Source: Deltaproteobacteria bacterium (GTDB lineage: Bacteria; Myxococcota_A; UBA9160; UBA6930). From it: 64,000 bases of DNA. The notes beneath the pieces were generated by a model. It searched no databases, was not told where the DNA came from, and saw only the letters and a program-made list of their open reading frames with translations. Positions 49,741-59,291 of the stretch are shown here, piece by piece. The position numbers and the translations under genes were made by a program. Location: NCBI GenBank assembly GCA_028817435.1, contig JAPPPQ010000001.1, forward strand, positions 60,018 to 124,017, given 5' to 3'. The stretch's first letter is position 1. The number at the start of each line of letters is the position of its first letter.

Positions 49741-52440
49741 ATGGCCCTGCCGCCCAACTTCCCCGAATCGCCCCATGCCATTCTCGCGCCCAATGCGCGC
49801 TGGGAGCCGGGGCGGGGGGATTTGTTTGAGATGCTGCCGCCGCTGGTATCGAGGCTGCGGGAGGCGGTGGCGCAGTGGCGCGCGGGGGGCTACCAGGGCG
49901 CTTCGCAGACCAGCCGCAGTCTGCTGCGCTGGTGGTTTGGGGAAGAGCACTGGCAGCCGGGCAACGGCGGGGCCATGCAGCAGTTTCGGTATTACTTCGC
50001 CCAGCAAGAGGCGGTGGAGACGGTTCTCTACCTGCTGGAGAACCCCACACACCCGGTGCGCGAGCCGCTCGACCTGCTGCGCTTCGATTCCAGCGGCGAG
50101 GTGAGCACCGGAAGGTTTGACGAGGACTGGCGGCGCTTTGTCATAAAAATGGCTACGGGCAGCGGCAAGACCAAGGTGATGAGCCTGCTGCTGGCGTGGA
50201 GCTACTTCCACAAGCTCTACGAGCCAAGCTCTGGCATGGCGCGCAACTTTCTGGTCATTGCGCCCAATATCATCGTGCTCGACCGCCTGTGGCGAGATTT
50301 CGCAGGGCTCCGCATCTTCCACGCCGACCCGGTGCTGCCCGAAAACGGCGTAGATGGCCGCAATTGGCGCAGCGATTTTCAGCTCTGCGTGCATCGGCAA
50401 GACGATGTGCGCGCGCAGCGGCCCACCGGGAACATTTTTCTCACCAACATTCACCGCGTCTATTCCGGAGAAGACTCCCCGCCCTCTCCCGACGACGCAG
50501 ACACCACAGATTACTTCCTCGGCAAGCGCCCCACCGGCGCAACCACAGATTCCAAAGTAGATTTGGGCGCAATTGTGCGGGATATTGACGAGCTGGCGGT
50601 GTTCAACGACGAGGCTCATCACATTCACGATAAGAAGCTGGCCTGGTTTGCGGCCATCCGCGATATTCACAACCGCCTGCTGCAGCGGGGCAGAGCCCTC
50701 TCTCTACAGGTAGATACCAGCGCCACCCCCCGCCACAGCGACGGCGGAGTCTTCGTGCAAACGGTGGCAGATTATCCGCTGGTAGAGGCCATTTCGCAAA
50801 ATGTGGTCAAGCACCCCGTGCTGCCCGACGCCGAAAGCCGCGCAAAGCTGGTAGAGCGCCAGACCGTGAAATACACCGAGCGCTACGCCGACCACCTGGA
50901 GCTGGGCGTGGTGGAATGGCGCAAGACCCGCGCCGACCACGGCAAGCTCGGCAAAAAGGCCATTTTGTTCGTAATGACCGACGATACGAAAAACTGCGAT
51001 GAGGTAGCCGAATATCTGGGGCAAACCTATGAAGAGCTGGAAGGCAGGGTGCTGGTAATCCACACCAAGCGCAACGGCGAAATTTCCGAATCGGCCACGG
51101 GCCGAAATTTGGACGAGTTGCGGGAGCTTCGCAGGCAGGCCAACGAGATTGACGGAATCGACAACCCCTACCAGGCCATCGTATCCGTCATGATGCTGAA
51201 GGAAGGCTGGGATGTGCGCAATGTCACCGCCATTGTGGGCCTGCGCGCCTACACGGCCAAAAGCAACATTTTGCCCGAGCAGACACTGGGGCGCGGCCTG
51301 CGCCGGATGTATCCCAATTCCACCGAGCCCGAAAAGCTGAGCGTGGTGGGCACCCCCGCCTTCATGGACTTTGTGGAGGAAATTGAGAAGCAGGGCGTAA
51401 CCCTGGAACGGGTGGCAATGGGCGCTGGCGCGCCCGGCGCCCTGCCCATGCTCATTGAGGTGGAGCGCGGCAACCCGCAAAAGAACCTGGCCCAACTGGA
51501 TATTGCGCTCCCGGAACTGGCCCCCAGGCTCCACCGGGATTACCAGCGCCTGGACCATTTGAATCCCGCCAACTTTGCCCACGAAAAGCTGCCCTGCCGC
51601 CGCATTGGAGACTCAGCTTCGCGCACCATCGTCTTCCACTACGCCGTAACCGAGGAATTCAGCCACACCACCGAACTGGGCGCAGCCCATGCATCGGATT
51701 TTCGCGCGGCGCTGCGCTTCTTTGCGCGCACTTTGCATACGGAACTGCGGCTGGTGGATAGCCACGCCCTGCTGTATGAAAAGCTCAAGGAATTCGTCCG
51801 CAGCCACCTGTTCACCGAATCCGTCGAGCTGGAAGCCGAGAACACCCTGCGAAATCTGGCGGAATCCAGTGTGACGCGCCTGATCATTGAGACCTTCAAG
51901 CGCGAAATCAACCGGCTGCTGGTGCAAGACCGGGGCGGCTTGACGGCGGAGATTCGCCGCATCCTCCATGTCTGCGATATGCAGCCTTTCCGCACCAAAC
52001 GGCAAGAGGCCCTGGCCCCCAAAAAGAGCGCCCAGAACTGGATTACCGGCGACCACAGCGGGCTCGAATTGCGCTTTGCCGAATTTTTGGACGGCTGCGC
52101 CGACATCATCTCTTTCGCAAAGAACTATCACGCCATCGGCTTCCGCCTGGATTACATCAACCCCGAAGGCGAAATCTCAAACTACACCCCGGATTTCCTC
52201 GTCAAGAAGTCTGCCGCCGAGGTGTTCGTTATCGAAACCAAGGGCCGGGAAGACCCGAAAGTGCCCCTGCAAATGCAGCGCCTGCGGCAATGGTGCCAGG
52301 ACGCCAACGCCGCGCAATCGAAGCTGGTGTTCGGCTTTGTCTATGTGGAAGAAGAGCGCTTTGCGAAGTATCCGCCGGAGAATTTCGCCGCGCTCATTCG
52401 GGGCTTCCGGGGCTATCAGGGCGAAGACGGCGGCGCATGA
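49741..52440 (+). CDS. Type III restriction enzyme Res subunit (helicase-nuclease)
   Basis: Superfamily 2 helicase plus nuclease, 899 residues. Walker A is MATGSGKT (K143), motif II is FNDEAHH (D290), motif VI is QTLGRGLRRMYP. The C-terminal nuclease has YTPDFLV (D818) and VIETKG (E832, K834), a complete PD-(D/E)XK site. It acts with Mod, cutting after translocation between two head-to-head sites. The last 47 bp overlap menE on the opposite strand. Confidence 0.9.
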   Translation: MALPPNFPESPHAILAPNARWEPGRGDLFEMLPPLVSRLREAVAQWRAGGYQGASQTSRSLLRWWFGEEHWQPGNGGAMQQFRYYFAQQEAVETVLYLLENPTHPVREPLDLLRFDSSGEVSTGRFDEDWRRFVIKMATGSGKTKVMSLLLAWSYFHKLYEPSSGMARNFLVIAPNIIVLDRLWRDFAGLRIFHADPVLPENGVDGRNWRSDFQLCVHRQDDVRAQRPTGNIFLTNIHRVYSGEDSPPSPDDADTTDYFLGKRPTGATTDSKVDLGAIVRDIDELAVFNDEAHHIHDKKLAWFAAIRDIHNRLLQRGRALSLQVDTSATPRHSDGGVFVQTVADYPLVEAISQNVVKHPVLPDAESRAKLVERQTVKYTERYADHLELGVVEWRKTRADHGKLGKKAILFVMTDDTKNCDEVAEYLGQTYEELEGRVLVIHTKRNGEISESATGRNLDELRELRRQANEIDGIDNPYQAIVSVMMLKEGWDVRNVTAIVGLRAYTAKSNILPEQTLGRGLRRMYPNSTEPEKLSVVGTPAFMDFVEEIEKQGVTLERVAMGAGAPGALPMLIEVERGNPQKNLAQLDIALPELAPRLHRDYQRLDHLNPANFAHEKLPCRRIGDSASRTIVFHYAVTEEFSHTTELGAAHASDFRAALRFFARTLHTELRLVDSHALLYEKLKEFVRSHLFTESVELEAENTLRNLAESSVTRLIIETFKREINRLLVQDRGGLTAEIRRILHVCDMQPFRTKRQEALAPKKSAQNWITGDHSGLELRFAEFLDGCADIISFAKNYHAIGFRLDYINPEGEISNYTPDFLVKKSAAEVFVIETKGREDPKVPLQMQRLRQWCQDANAAQSKLVFGFVYVEEERFAKYPPENFAALIRGFRGYQGEDGGA

Positions 52441-53830
52441 GCTTGCCGAGCGCGGTGCGCGGCAAATTGCTGCGAAACTGGAAGCTGCGCGGAATTTTGT
52501 AGCCGGCCAGGTGAGCGCGGCAGTGCTCGCGCAAGCTCTGCGCCAGCGCCGGATGGGAATCCGGCGGCGCGGCCCTTTCGGGCACAATAAAGGCGGCGGC
52601 GCGCTGCCCCAGGTCGCCGTCGGCAAGCCCGCACACCGCGGCTTCGCGCACGGCGGGGTGGCGCAACAGCACGGCCTCTACTTCGGCGGGGTGAATGTTC
52701 TCGCCGCCGCTCACAATCAGGTCGTCGCGGCGGCCATGCACATGCAATCTGCCCTGCGCATCCAAATGGCCCAGGTCGCCGGTGCGCAGCCAGCCATCGC
52801 GCAATGCGGCGCGGCTGGCCTCTGCATCGTTCCAGTAGCCCATAAACAGCGTGGGGCCGCGCACCCAAATTTCGCCGCTTTCGCCCGGCGGCAGTGCGCG
52901 GCCCGCAGCATTGACAATGCGCAGCGCGGTGCCGGGAAGCGGCCGCCCCGCGCCCGAATCCGGCGCATCGCCGGGCGCCATGGTCGCCACCTGCGAGGCA
53001 GCTTCGGTAAGCCCGTAAGTGGAGAGCAGCGGAAATCCCGCGCGCCGCGCGCGCTGGCACAACGCGAAATCTGCGGCTGCGCCGCCCAGCAGCACGGCAC
53101 GCAGCGCAGCGGGGGGCGCGCCACCTGCATCCAGCAAGCGCGAAAGCGCCGTCGGCACCAGCGATACATGGGTAATGGATTCTGCGGCAAGCGCGCGGCG
53201 CACCCGCGCTGCCTCAAAGCCTTCGTGCAGCACGACGGCGCTGCCGTCCAGCGCGCTGCGCAGAAAAATAGAAAGGCCGCTGACATGGAACAGCGGCAAG
53301 CAGGCGAGCCAGCGATCGGTTGCGCGGCTCTGGAGCCGCTGCGCCGAGGCGCGGGCGCTGGCTTCCAGCGCGCCGAAGCTCAGGCAGGCGGCCTTGGCAA
53401 AACCCGATGCGCCGGAGGTAAACAAAATTAGCGCCGCGGCTTCCGGGCGCAGCGGCGGCGGCGGGGCGGGCGCAGCGCCCCGCGCTTGCGGCAGCGACGC
53501 GGGCGGCTCGCCCACAACGGCTTCGCCGTCCAAAATCAATCGCGGCGCAATGCGCGCGAGCTGGCTCTGCAGCTCTGCCTGCGCCAGGCGCAAATTCAAC
53601 GGCGCTGCAATTGCGCCGATGCGCCAGGCGGCGTGCAGCAGCGCGGCAAAGTCCACGCCGGGGCGCAGCCGCAGCGCGAGCCGGTCGCCGCGCCCAAGCC
53701 CCGCAACCTGCAAGCGCGCGGCCCAATCTTCTGCGCGCGCTGCAAGGTCGGCAAAGCGCAGCCGCTCTGCGCCGCAAACCAGCGCCAGCTTTTCCGGCGT
53801 TTGCGCCGCGCGCTGCCAGAGCCAATGCAT
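52394..53830 (-). CDS. menE: o-succinylbenzoate-CoA ligase
   Basis: Adenylate-forming enzyme that activates o-succinylbenzoate in menaquinone synthesis. P-loop-like LILFTSGASGFAKA, STYGLTEAASQVATM, the hinge GWLRTGDLGHLDAQGRLHVHGR and late GGENIHPAEVEAVLLRHP are all present. The C-terminal Lys region is PRTALGKLMRR. 478 residues. ATG 53830 overlaps the menC stop (TGATG). Last gene of the operon; its 3' end overlaps the Res gene. Confidence 0.93.
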   Translation of the reverse strand: MHWLWQRAAQTPEKLALVCGAERLRFADLAARAEDWAARLQVAGLGRGDRLALRLRPGVDFAALLHAAWRIGAIAAPLNLRLAQAELQSQLARIAPRLILDGEAVVGEPPASLPQARGAAPAPPPPLRPEAAALILFTSGASGFAKAACLSFGALEASARASAQRLQSRATDRWLACLPLFHVSGLSIFLRSALDGSAVVLHEGFEAARVRRALAAESITHVSLVPTALSRLLDAGGAPPAALRAVLLGGAAADFALCQRARRAGFPLLSTYGLTEAASQVATMAPGDAPDSGAGRPLPGTALRIVNAAGRALPPGESGEIWVRGPTLFMGYWNDAEASRAALRDGWLRTGDLGHLDAQGRLHVHGRRDDLIVSGGENIHPAEVEAVLLRHPAVREAAVCGLADGDLGQRAAAFIVPERAAPPDSHPALAQSLREHCRAHLAGYKIPRSFQFRSNLPRTALGKLMRRRLRPDSPGSPE

Positions 53831-54951
53831 CAGCCACCCCCCGCTTCGCCGCGCACTTCGGCCCCGCACAAGGCGGCCCCGCGCGCGGCTGCGCCGAGGC
53901 CGGGGGCGCTGGAAAGGTGCAGCGCGCCATTCAGCAAGGCGGGCGCGCACTCTGCGCCGCTCTGCAGCAGCGCGCCGGTGGCCAGTCCGCAGGCGCGCGA
54001 AACGCGCAGTGCCGCGGCCAAATGCAATGCGGCCCACAGCGATACGGGGCCGTCGAACAGCGAGCTGAGAACAACGCCGGCCCCGCTCTCCATGGCGGCG
54101 GCGGCGCAGCGGCGGGATGCGGCAAAGTCGCCCAGCGCGGCGGGCTTCAGCACCAGCACATCGGCGGCTTCGGCGGCCAGCACGGCCAGCGCGCCGGATT
54201 CATTCCGCGCCGCTTCGTCGGCGGCAACGGCAATTCCCGCGCGCCGCAGCCGCGCCAGCGCCGCAATTTCCCGCGCGGCAACGGGCTGCTCAATAAACTC
54301 AATGGCAAAGCGCCGCAGCGCCGCCATGCGCCGCCGCGCTTCGGCTTCGTCCCACGCGCCGTTGGCGTCCAAACGCAGCAACATCCCCGGCCCCGCCCCG
54401 CTGCGCGCCGCCGCCACCCGCGCCACATCTTCCGCCAGCGCGCCCTGCCCCACCTTGAGTTTGAGAGCGCGCACGCCGCGCGCGGCCGCAGCGGCCGCTT
54501 CGGCCTCCAGCTCGCCGGGATGCTCCGCAGCGAGCAATTCGTTCGCCGCCACCGCTTGCAATGCCGCGCCTTCGGCAAAATGCGCGGCCAAATAAGCGGC
54601 CAGCGAAATGCCGCGGCCGCGCGCTTCCAGATCGGCCAGCGCAGTTGCCAGCGCCCAGCGCGCGGCGGGATGCAGCGCGGGCCGCGACAACCAATCGCGC
54701 GCGGCAGAGAGTTCCGCGCCGGGCCACTCAGCCCGCGCCGCAAGCAGCGCCGCTTCAATCTGCGCCCGCTGCAAGGACGCCTGCGGCGGCGCAAGCGGCG
54801 GCAGCGGCGCTTCGCCCTGCCCCGTTTCGCCGCAATCGCTGCGAATCTGCAGCGCCACGCCGGACAAATGCAGCGCCGTGCCCGAAGCGCTGTGCAAAGC
54901 GCGCCGCAAACTGCGCGCGGCAGAAAACACCGCAACGGCCGCGATTTTCAC
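53830..54951 (-). CDS. menC: o-succinylbenzoate synthase
   Basis: Enolase-superfamily dehydratase converting SHCHC to o-succinylbenzoate. The catalytic Lys pair and metal ligands are visible: LKLKVG (KxK), LRLDANGAWD, EFIEQP, ADEAARNE and LKPAALG. The N-terminal capping domain is short and Ala-rich. 373 residues. GTG 54951 in a GTGA overlap with menA. Confidence 0.92.
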   Translation of the reverse strand: MKIAAVAVFSAARSLRRALHSASGTALHLSGVALQIRSDCGETGQGEAPLPPLAPPQASLQRAQIEAALLAARAEWPGAELSAARDWLSRPALHPAARWALATALADLEARGRGISLAAYLAAHFAEGAALQAVAANELLAAEHPGELEAEAAAAAARGVRALKLKVGQGALAEDVARVAAARSGAGPGMLLRLDANGAWDEAEARRRMAALRRFAIEFIEQPVAAREIAALARLRRAGIAVAADEAARNESGALAVLAAEAADVLVLKPAALGDFAASRRCAAAAMESGAGVVLSSLFDGPVSLWAALHLAAALRVSRACGLATGALLQSGAECAPALLNGALHLSSAPGLGAAARGAALCGAEVRGEAGGG

Positions 54952-55838
54952 CCGCGCACCAGCCAGGCGATGCACAACACCGCGGCAAAGGCCAACTGCA
55001 GCAGCGCCACGCCGGGCAGCGCCGCCGAAAGCGCCGCGCCTTCGGCGCACATAATGCGGCGCAGCACGCGCCGCGTCAGCGGCACGGTGATAATCGGCAT
55101 CAGTGCGGCGAAGAGTCCACCCGCAGCCACAACCGGTGCAAGCGCTGCATAGCTCGCCACAATCAGCACCGCGGTGTAGCGGCGCGCGCCGGTTTTGCTC
55201 AGGCGCACCGCCAGCGTCCGCTTGCCGCTGGCGGCGTCTCCCTCGCGGTCGCGCAGATTGTTCACGGCCAGCATGGCCACCGCCAACAATCCCACCGGCA
55301 ACGCGCTGAACCAGGCCGCCACAGAAAATTCGCGCGCCTGCACCCAGTGCGTTCCCACCACCGCGGCAATTCCAAAGAACACAAACACCAGCGGATCGCC
55401 GAGTCCGCGGTAGCCCAACCGCAGCGGGCTTGCCGTGTAGGCCCAGGCCGAGAGCAGCGCCAACGCACCGGCGGCCAGAATGACCGGCCCGCCCTGCCAC
55501 GCCAGCCACAATCCCAACGCCGCCGCCAACAGCAACACCGCCGCCGCGCCCACGCGCAGCGCTTTGGGCGTGAGCCAACCGGATTGCGCCGCGCGCGGCG
55601 GCCCCAGGCGGTTGGCATCTGCGCCGCGCTCGCAGTCCGCGTAATCGTTCACAAAGTTCGCGCCGATTTGCAGCAGCCACGCCACCGCAAAGCAGGCCAG
55701 CGCCAGCGGCGCGCGCGCGCGGCCCTCTGCCGCAGCCACCGCCGTGCCCACCGCAACCGGCGCAAGCGATGCGGGCCAGGTGGCGGGCCGCGACGCCAGC
55801 CACCACGCCCGCAGCGATCCCGGCGCGGGCGAATGCAT
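54948..55838 (-). CDS. menA: 1,4-dihydroxy-2-naphthoate polyprenyltransferase
   Basis: Membrane prenyltransferase that attaches the isoprenoid tail, making demethylmenaquinone. The first Asp motif is NFVNDYADCERGAD and the second is NNLRDREGD. About eight or nine hydrophobic helices. 296 residues. ATG 55838 overlaps the menB stop (TGATG), and the gene is coupled to menC downstream. Confidence 0.94.
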   Translation of the reverse strand: MHSPAPGSLRAWWLASRPATWPASLAPVAVGTAVAAAEGRARAPLALACFAVAWLLQIGANFVNDYADCERGADANRLGPPRAAQSGWLTPKALRVGAAAVLLLAAALGLWLAWQGGPVILAAGALALLSAWAYTASPLRLGYRGLGDPLVFVFFGIAAVVGTHWVQAREFSVAAWFSALPVGLLAVAMLAVNNLRDREGDAASGKRTLAVRLSKTGARRYTAVLIVASYAALAPVVAAGGLFAALMPIITVPLTRRVLRRIMCAEGAALSAALPGVALLQLAFAAVLCIAWLVRG

Positions 55839-56677
55839 CAGCCGCGCCACGGAAAGCGGCTGAAGTCCGGGCGGCGCTTCTGATTGAAAGCGTCGCGGCC
55901 CTCCTGCGCTTCCTCGTTCATGTAGAAAAGCTGCGTGGCGTGGCCGGCCAGTTCCTGCAACCCCGCCTGCCCGTCGCAGTCGGCATTGAAGGCCGCTTTG
56001 AGGCAGCGGATTGCCGTGGGGCTGTGCTCCAGAATGCGCAGCGCCCATGCCACCCCCGCATCCTGCAGCTCTGCGGTGGGCACCACCTTGTTTACCAGCC
56101 CCATGTCCAGCGCCTCGCGCGCATTGTATTGCTCGCACAGAAACCAGATTTCGCGCGCCTTCTTTTGCCCCACCACCCGGGCCAGATAGGCGGAGCCAAA
56201 GCCCGCGTCGAAGCTGCCGACGCGGGGGCCGGTCTGTCCGAAGCGCGCGTTTTCGGCGGCAATGGTCAAATCGCAAATCAGGTGCAGCACATGGCCGCCG
56301 CCAATGGCGTAGCCCGCCACCAGCGCAATTACCGGCTTCGGCAAAGTGCGAATGGCGCGCTGCAAATCCAGCGCGTTCAGGCGCGGCACGCCCTGCTCGT
56401 CCAGATAGCCGGCGTCGCCGCGCACTTTCTGGTCTCCGCCGCTGCAAAATGCCTCGTCGCCCTGCCCGGTAAACAGCACCACGCCAATGCCGCTGTCGTC
56501 GCGGGCGCGGGCAAAGGCGTCCATGGCCTCCACCAGCGTGCGCGGGCGAAAGGCGTTGCGCACTTCCGGCCGGCACAAAGTGATGCGCGCAATGCCCGGC
56601 TCCGCCACTTCGTAGCGAATGTCCTGGTATTCGCGCGGCTGCCTCCATTCCATCTGCGTGTTTGCGGGGTGCGTCAT
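55838..56677 (-). CDS. menB: 1,4-dihydroxy-2-naphthoyl-CoA synthase (naphthoate synthase)
   Basis: Crotonase-fold enzyme that cyclises o-succinylbenzoyl-CoA. It has [37 protein letters not shown] and [20 protein letters not shown], with the C-terminal [22 protein letters not shown] typical of MenB. 279 residues. Coupled upstream to menH (4-bp overlap) and downstream to menA. Confidence 0.95.
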   Translation of the reverse strand: MTHPANTQMEWRQPREYQDIRYEVAEPGIARITLCRPEVRNAFRPRTLVEAMDAFARARDDSGIGVVLFTGQGDEAFCSGGDQKVRGDAGYLDEQGVPRLNALDLQRAIRTLPKPVIALVAGYAIGGGHVLHLICDLTIAAENARFGQTGPRVGSFDAGFGSAYLARVVGQKKAREIWFLCEQYNAREALDMGLVNKVVPTAELQDAGVAWALRILEHSPTAIRCLKAAFNADCDGQAGLQELAGHATQLFYMNEEAQEGRDAFNQKRRPDFSRFPWRG

Positions 56678-57513
56678 GAGTCCTCCACTGCCGCGAGAAA
56701 GCGGCGCAATGCGCGCGCAAAGGCGCGCGGGTTTTCAAGATGCGCGGCGTGCCCCGCCTGGGGCAACACCGCCCGGCAGGCGCGCGGCATACGCCGGGCC
56801 AAGTCGTCGGCGGCCTCGCCAAAGCGCGCATCCAGCGCGCCGGTAATCAACAGCGCCGGCACTTCGAGTCCGGCGAGAGACTCTGCCAGCGGCGGCTGCG
56901 CGCCGAGGCCAATGCCGCGCAGCGAGTTCGCCAGCCCCTCGGGCCGGTTGCGAAGGCGCTGCGCTTTGGCGGCGGCCCAAAACTCCGCGCCCAGACGCCG
57001 CTGCGATTGAAAGAGCGGCAGCGCCATCCAGTAATCGGTGAACCACGCCATGCCCCGCGCCAAAATATCATCGGCCAGCTTCTCATCGGCGCGGCGGCGC
57101 GCACTTCGCGCCGCGGCTTCGGAAAGCCCCGCGCGCGCGCCCACCAAAAGCAGCGAGGCCGCCCGCTGCGGCGCGGCCAGCGCCAACCCCAGCGCCACCC
57201 GCGCGCCCAGCGAGTAGCCGAGCAAATGCGCACGCGCCACGCCCCGGGCGTCCAGAACTGCCAGCAGGTCGCGGGTGCAGCACTCCATGGCGTAGGCGGC
57301 GGCGTCCGGCGGCGCATCGGATTCGCCGTGGCCCGGCAAATCCACAAACAGGTGGCGGCGGCCGGGAAGCGCCTGCGCCGCCGCGCGCATGGTCTCGCCG
57401 CAACCCGTGAAGCCGTGCAGCAACAGCAGCGCGTCGCGCGCGGCGTCTCCGCCTTCGTCGCGCACAAAAAGCCGGCGGCCCGGCGCCACCACAATGCGCC
57501 CGGCAAAGCTCAA
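56674..57513 (-). CDS. menH: SHCHC synthase, alpha/beta hydrolase fold
   Basis: Eliminates pyruvate from SEPHCHC to give SHCHC. It has the [13 protein letters not shown] oxyanion region, the DLPGHGES strand, nucleophile [10 protein letters not shown], acid in TGALDARF and His in [11 protein letters not shown], all at MenH positions. 279 residues. Overlaps menD and menB by 4 bp each. Confidence 0.9.
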   Translation of the reverse strand: MSFAGRIVVAPGRRLFVRDEGGDAARDALLLLHGFTGCGETMRAAAQALPGRRHLFVDLPGHGESDAPPDAAAYAMECCTRDLLAVLDARGVARAHLLGYSLGARVALGLALAAPQRAASLLLVGARAGLSEAAARSARRRADEKLADDILARGMAWFTDYWMALPLFQSQRRLGAEFWAAAKAQRLRNRPEGLANSLRGIGLGAQPPLAESLAGLEVPALLITGALDARFGEAADDLARRMPRACRAVLPQAGHAAHLENPRAFARALRRFLAAVEDS

Positions 57514-59291
57514 GGCGCGGGCTCCAGCGCTTGGGCCACGGCGGCAAAGGCGGCGCGGTGAAAGCGCGCATTCTCCTCCGCGGCAATGCGCGCTTCAATG
57601 ACTCGCAAACCCGGCGCAGCATCGGCCAGCGCGGCGCGCAGTTCGGATTCATTTTGCACCTGCACTGCGCTGCAGCCAAAGGCGCGGGCCAGCGGCGTCA
57701 GCGAAAGATTGTGGGCGAGGCGAAAGCACTCCTCAAAGCGCACCGCTTCTTTTTGCGCGGCAATGGGCAGGTGATCGAAAATGCCGCCGCCGCCGTCGTT
57801 CACAATGATGATGGTGCAGCGCAGCGCGCTGCGCTGTGCGGTGAAGAGCGCGCCCACATCGTGCAAAAAAGCGAGATCGCCGCAGAGCAGCGCGACTTCC
57901 GCGCCCGACGCCGCCGCGCCAAGTGCCGTGGAGATTGTGCCATCTATGCCATTTGCGCCCCGGTTGCAGAGAAAGCGCAGTGCGCGGCGCTGCGGGGGCG
58001 CAAAGCTCTCGGCGTCCCGCACCGCCAGGCTGTTCGCCAGCGCCAGCACGCCGTTTTCCGGCAGCGCCGCAAGGGCCGCCCGCACAATGGCAGGCGGCAA
58101 CAGCGCGCCGCCGGGTTCTGCATCGCGCAAGGCAGCCCAGGCGCGCTGCTCTGCCGCGCGCCAGCGCGCACACCACCCGCGCGTTTCGCTGCGCGAAGCG
58201 CGCGGCGCGGCGGCGAGCAGTGCGGCGGGCTCGGCCTCTATCCACCAATCCACGCGGTGCTGCGGATCGCGGCGGCCGCCGTGTTCGTCCAGCGCAATCA
58301 GCTCTGCGCTGGCGTGAAGATCGAGCCAGCGGTGAATGGCGCGGCTGGTCGGCGCTGCGCCAATGCGCAGCACCAGGTCGGGAGCCAGCGCCGCCGCGCA
58401 AGAGTCGCTGCGCAAAATGGCGTCCGCCGCGGCGACCAGCGGCGTTGCAGAGACGAAATCTCCCGCGCGCAATTGCGAGAGCGGCTCGGCGAGCAGCGGC
58501 GCGCAGAGTTGCTGCGCGAAATCGCAGACGGCGCGCGCGGATTCTTCCCGCGCTTCCCACGGCCCCGCCACAATTACCGGCCGCTGCGCTTCGGCAAAGC
58601 GCGCGGCAAACTGCTCTGCCAGCGCGCCATCAACCGCGCCCGCCCCCGCCGTGCTGCGCGCAGGCGCAGCGGCCAGTGCGGGCACGGGCGCAGCGGCCGG
58701 CGCGGGCGCGCCGTTTGCGGAAGCAGCGGCGCGCGCGGCGGGATGCAGCGGCTCGCAAAACGGCAGGTTCAGATGCACCGGGCCGGGAATGCGCGATTGC
58801 GATTCGTGCAGCGCGCGCTCGGCCAGGGCGCGGGCCAGCGCCAGTTGCGGCTGCGATTCGCATGGCGCGGGCGCTTCGGCAAACCAGCGCACATGGCTGC
58901 CGAAGAGTTGCACCTGATCAATGGTCTGCGCCGCGCCCCAGCCGCGCATTTCCGGCGGGCGGTCGGCACACAACAGCAGCAGCGGCGCGCGCGACAGACT
59001 CGCTTCGGCCACGGCCGGGGCGAAGTTGGCCGCCGCGGTTCCCGAGGTGCAGATCAACAGCACCGGCGCGCGGCGCGCGCGGCACAATCCCAGCGCAAAG
59101 TAGGCGGCGCTGCGCTCGTCCAGTTGCGGAAACACCCGCAGCCCGGGAGTGGTGGCGGCCACCGCGGCCAGCGGTGCAGAGCGCGAACCCGGGCACAGCA
59201 CCGCATCGCCCGCGCCTCCCGCGGACAAATCGCCGATCAGGCGCGCCGCAAAGGCGAAGTTTGCGCCGCCGCTTGCCAGGGGCGAATACAT
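57510..59291 (-). CDS. menD: SEPHCHC synthase (ThDP-dependent)
   Basis: Condenses isochorismate with 2-oxoglutarate. Signatures are VLCPGSRSAPLAAVA, LDERSAAYFALG, CTSGTAAANFAPAVAEA and CADRPPEMRGWGAAQTIDQ. The thiamine-binding half has NRGANGIDGTISTALG, CGDLAFLHDVGA and IIIVNDGGGGIFDHL. 593 residues. ATG 59291 overlaps the menF stop as TAATG. Confidence 0.95.
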   Translation of the reverse strand: MYSPLASGGANFAFAARLIGDLSAGGAGDAVLCPGSRSAPLAAVAATTPGLRVFPQLDERSAAYFALGLCRARRAPVLLICTSGTAAANFAPAVAEASLSRAPLLLLCADRPPEMRGWGAAQTIDQVQLFGSHVRWFAEAPAPCESQPQLALARALAERALHESQSRIPGPVHLNLPFCEPLHPAARAAASANGAPAPAAAPVPALAAAPARSTAGAGAVDGALAEQFAARFAEAQRPVIVAGPWEAREESARAVCDFAQQLCAPLLAEPLSQLRAGDFVSATPLVAAADAILRSDSCAAALAPDLVLRIGAAPTSRAIHRWLDLHASAELIALDEHGGRRDPQHRVDWWIEAEPAALLAAAPRASRSETRGWCARWRAAEQRAWAALRDAEPGGALLPPAIVRAALAALPENGVLALANSLAVRDAESFAPPQRRALRFLCNRGANGIDGTISTALGAAASGAEVALLCGDLAFLHDVGALFTAQRSALRCTIIIVNDGGGGIFDHLPIAAQKEAVRFEECFRLAHNLSLTPLARAFGCSAVQVQNESELRAALADAAPGLRVIEARIAAEENARFHRAAFAAVAQALEPAP

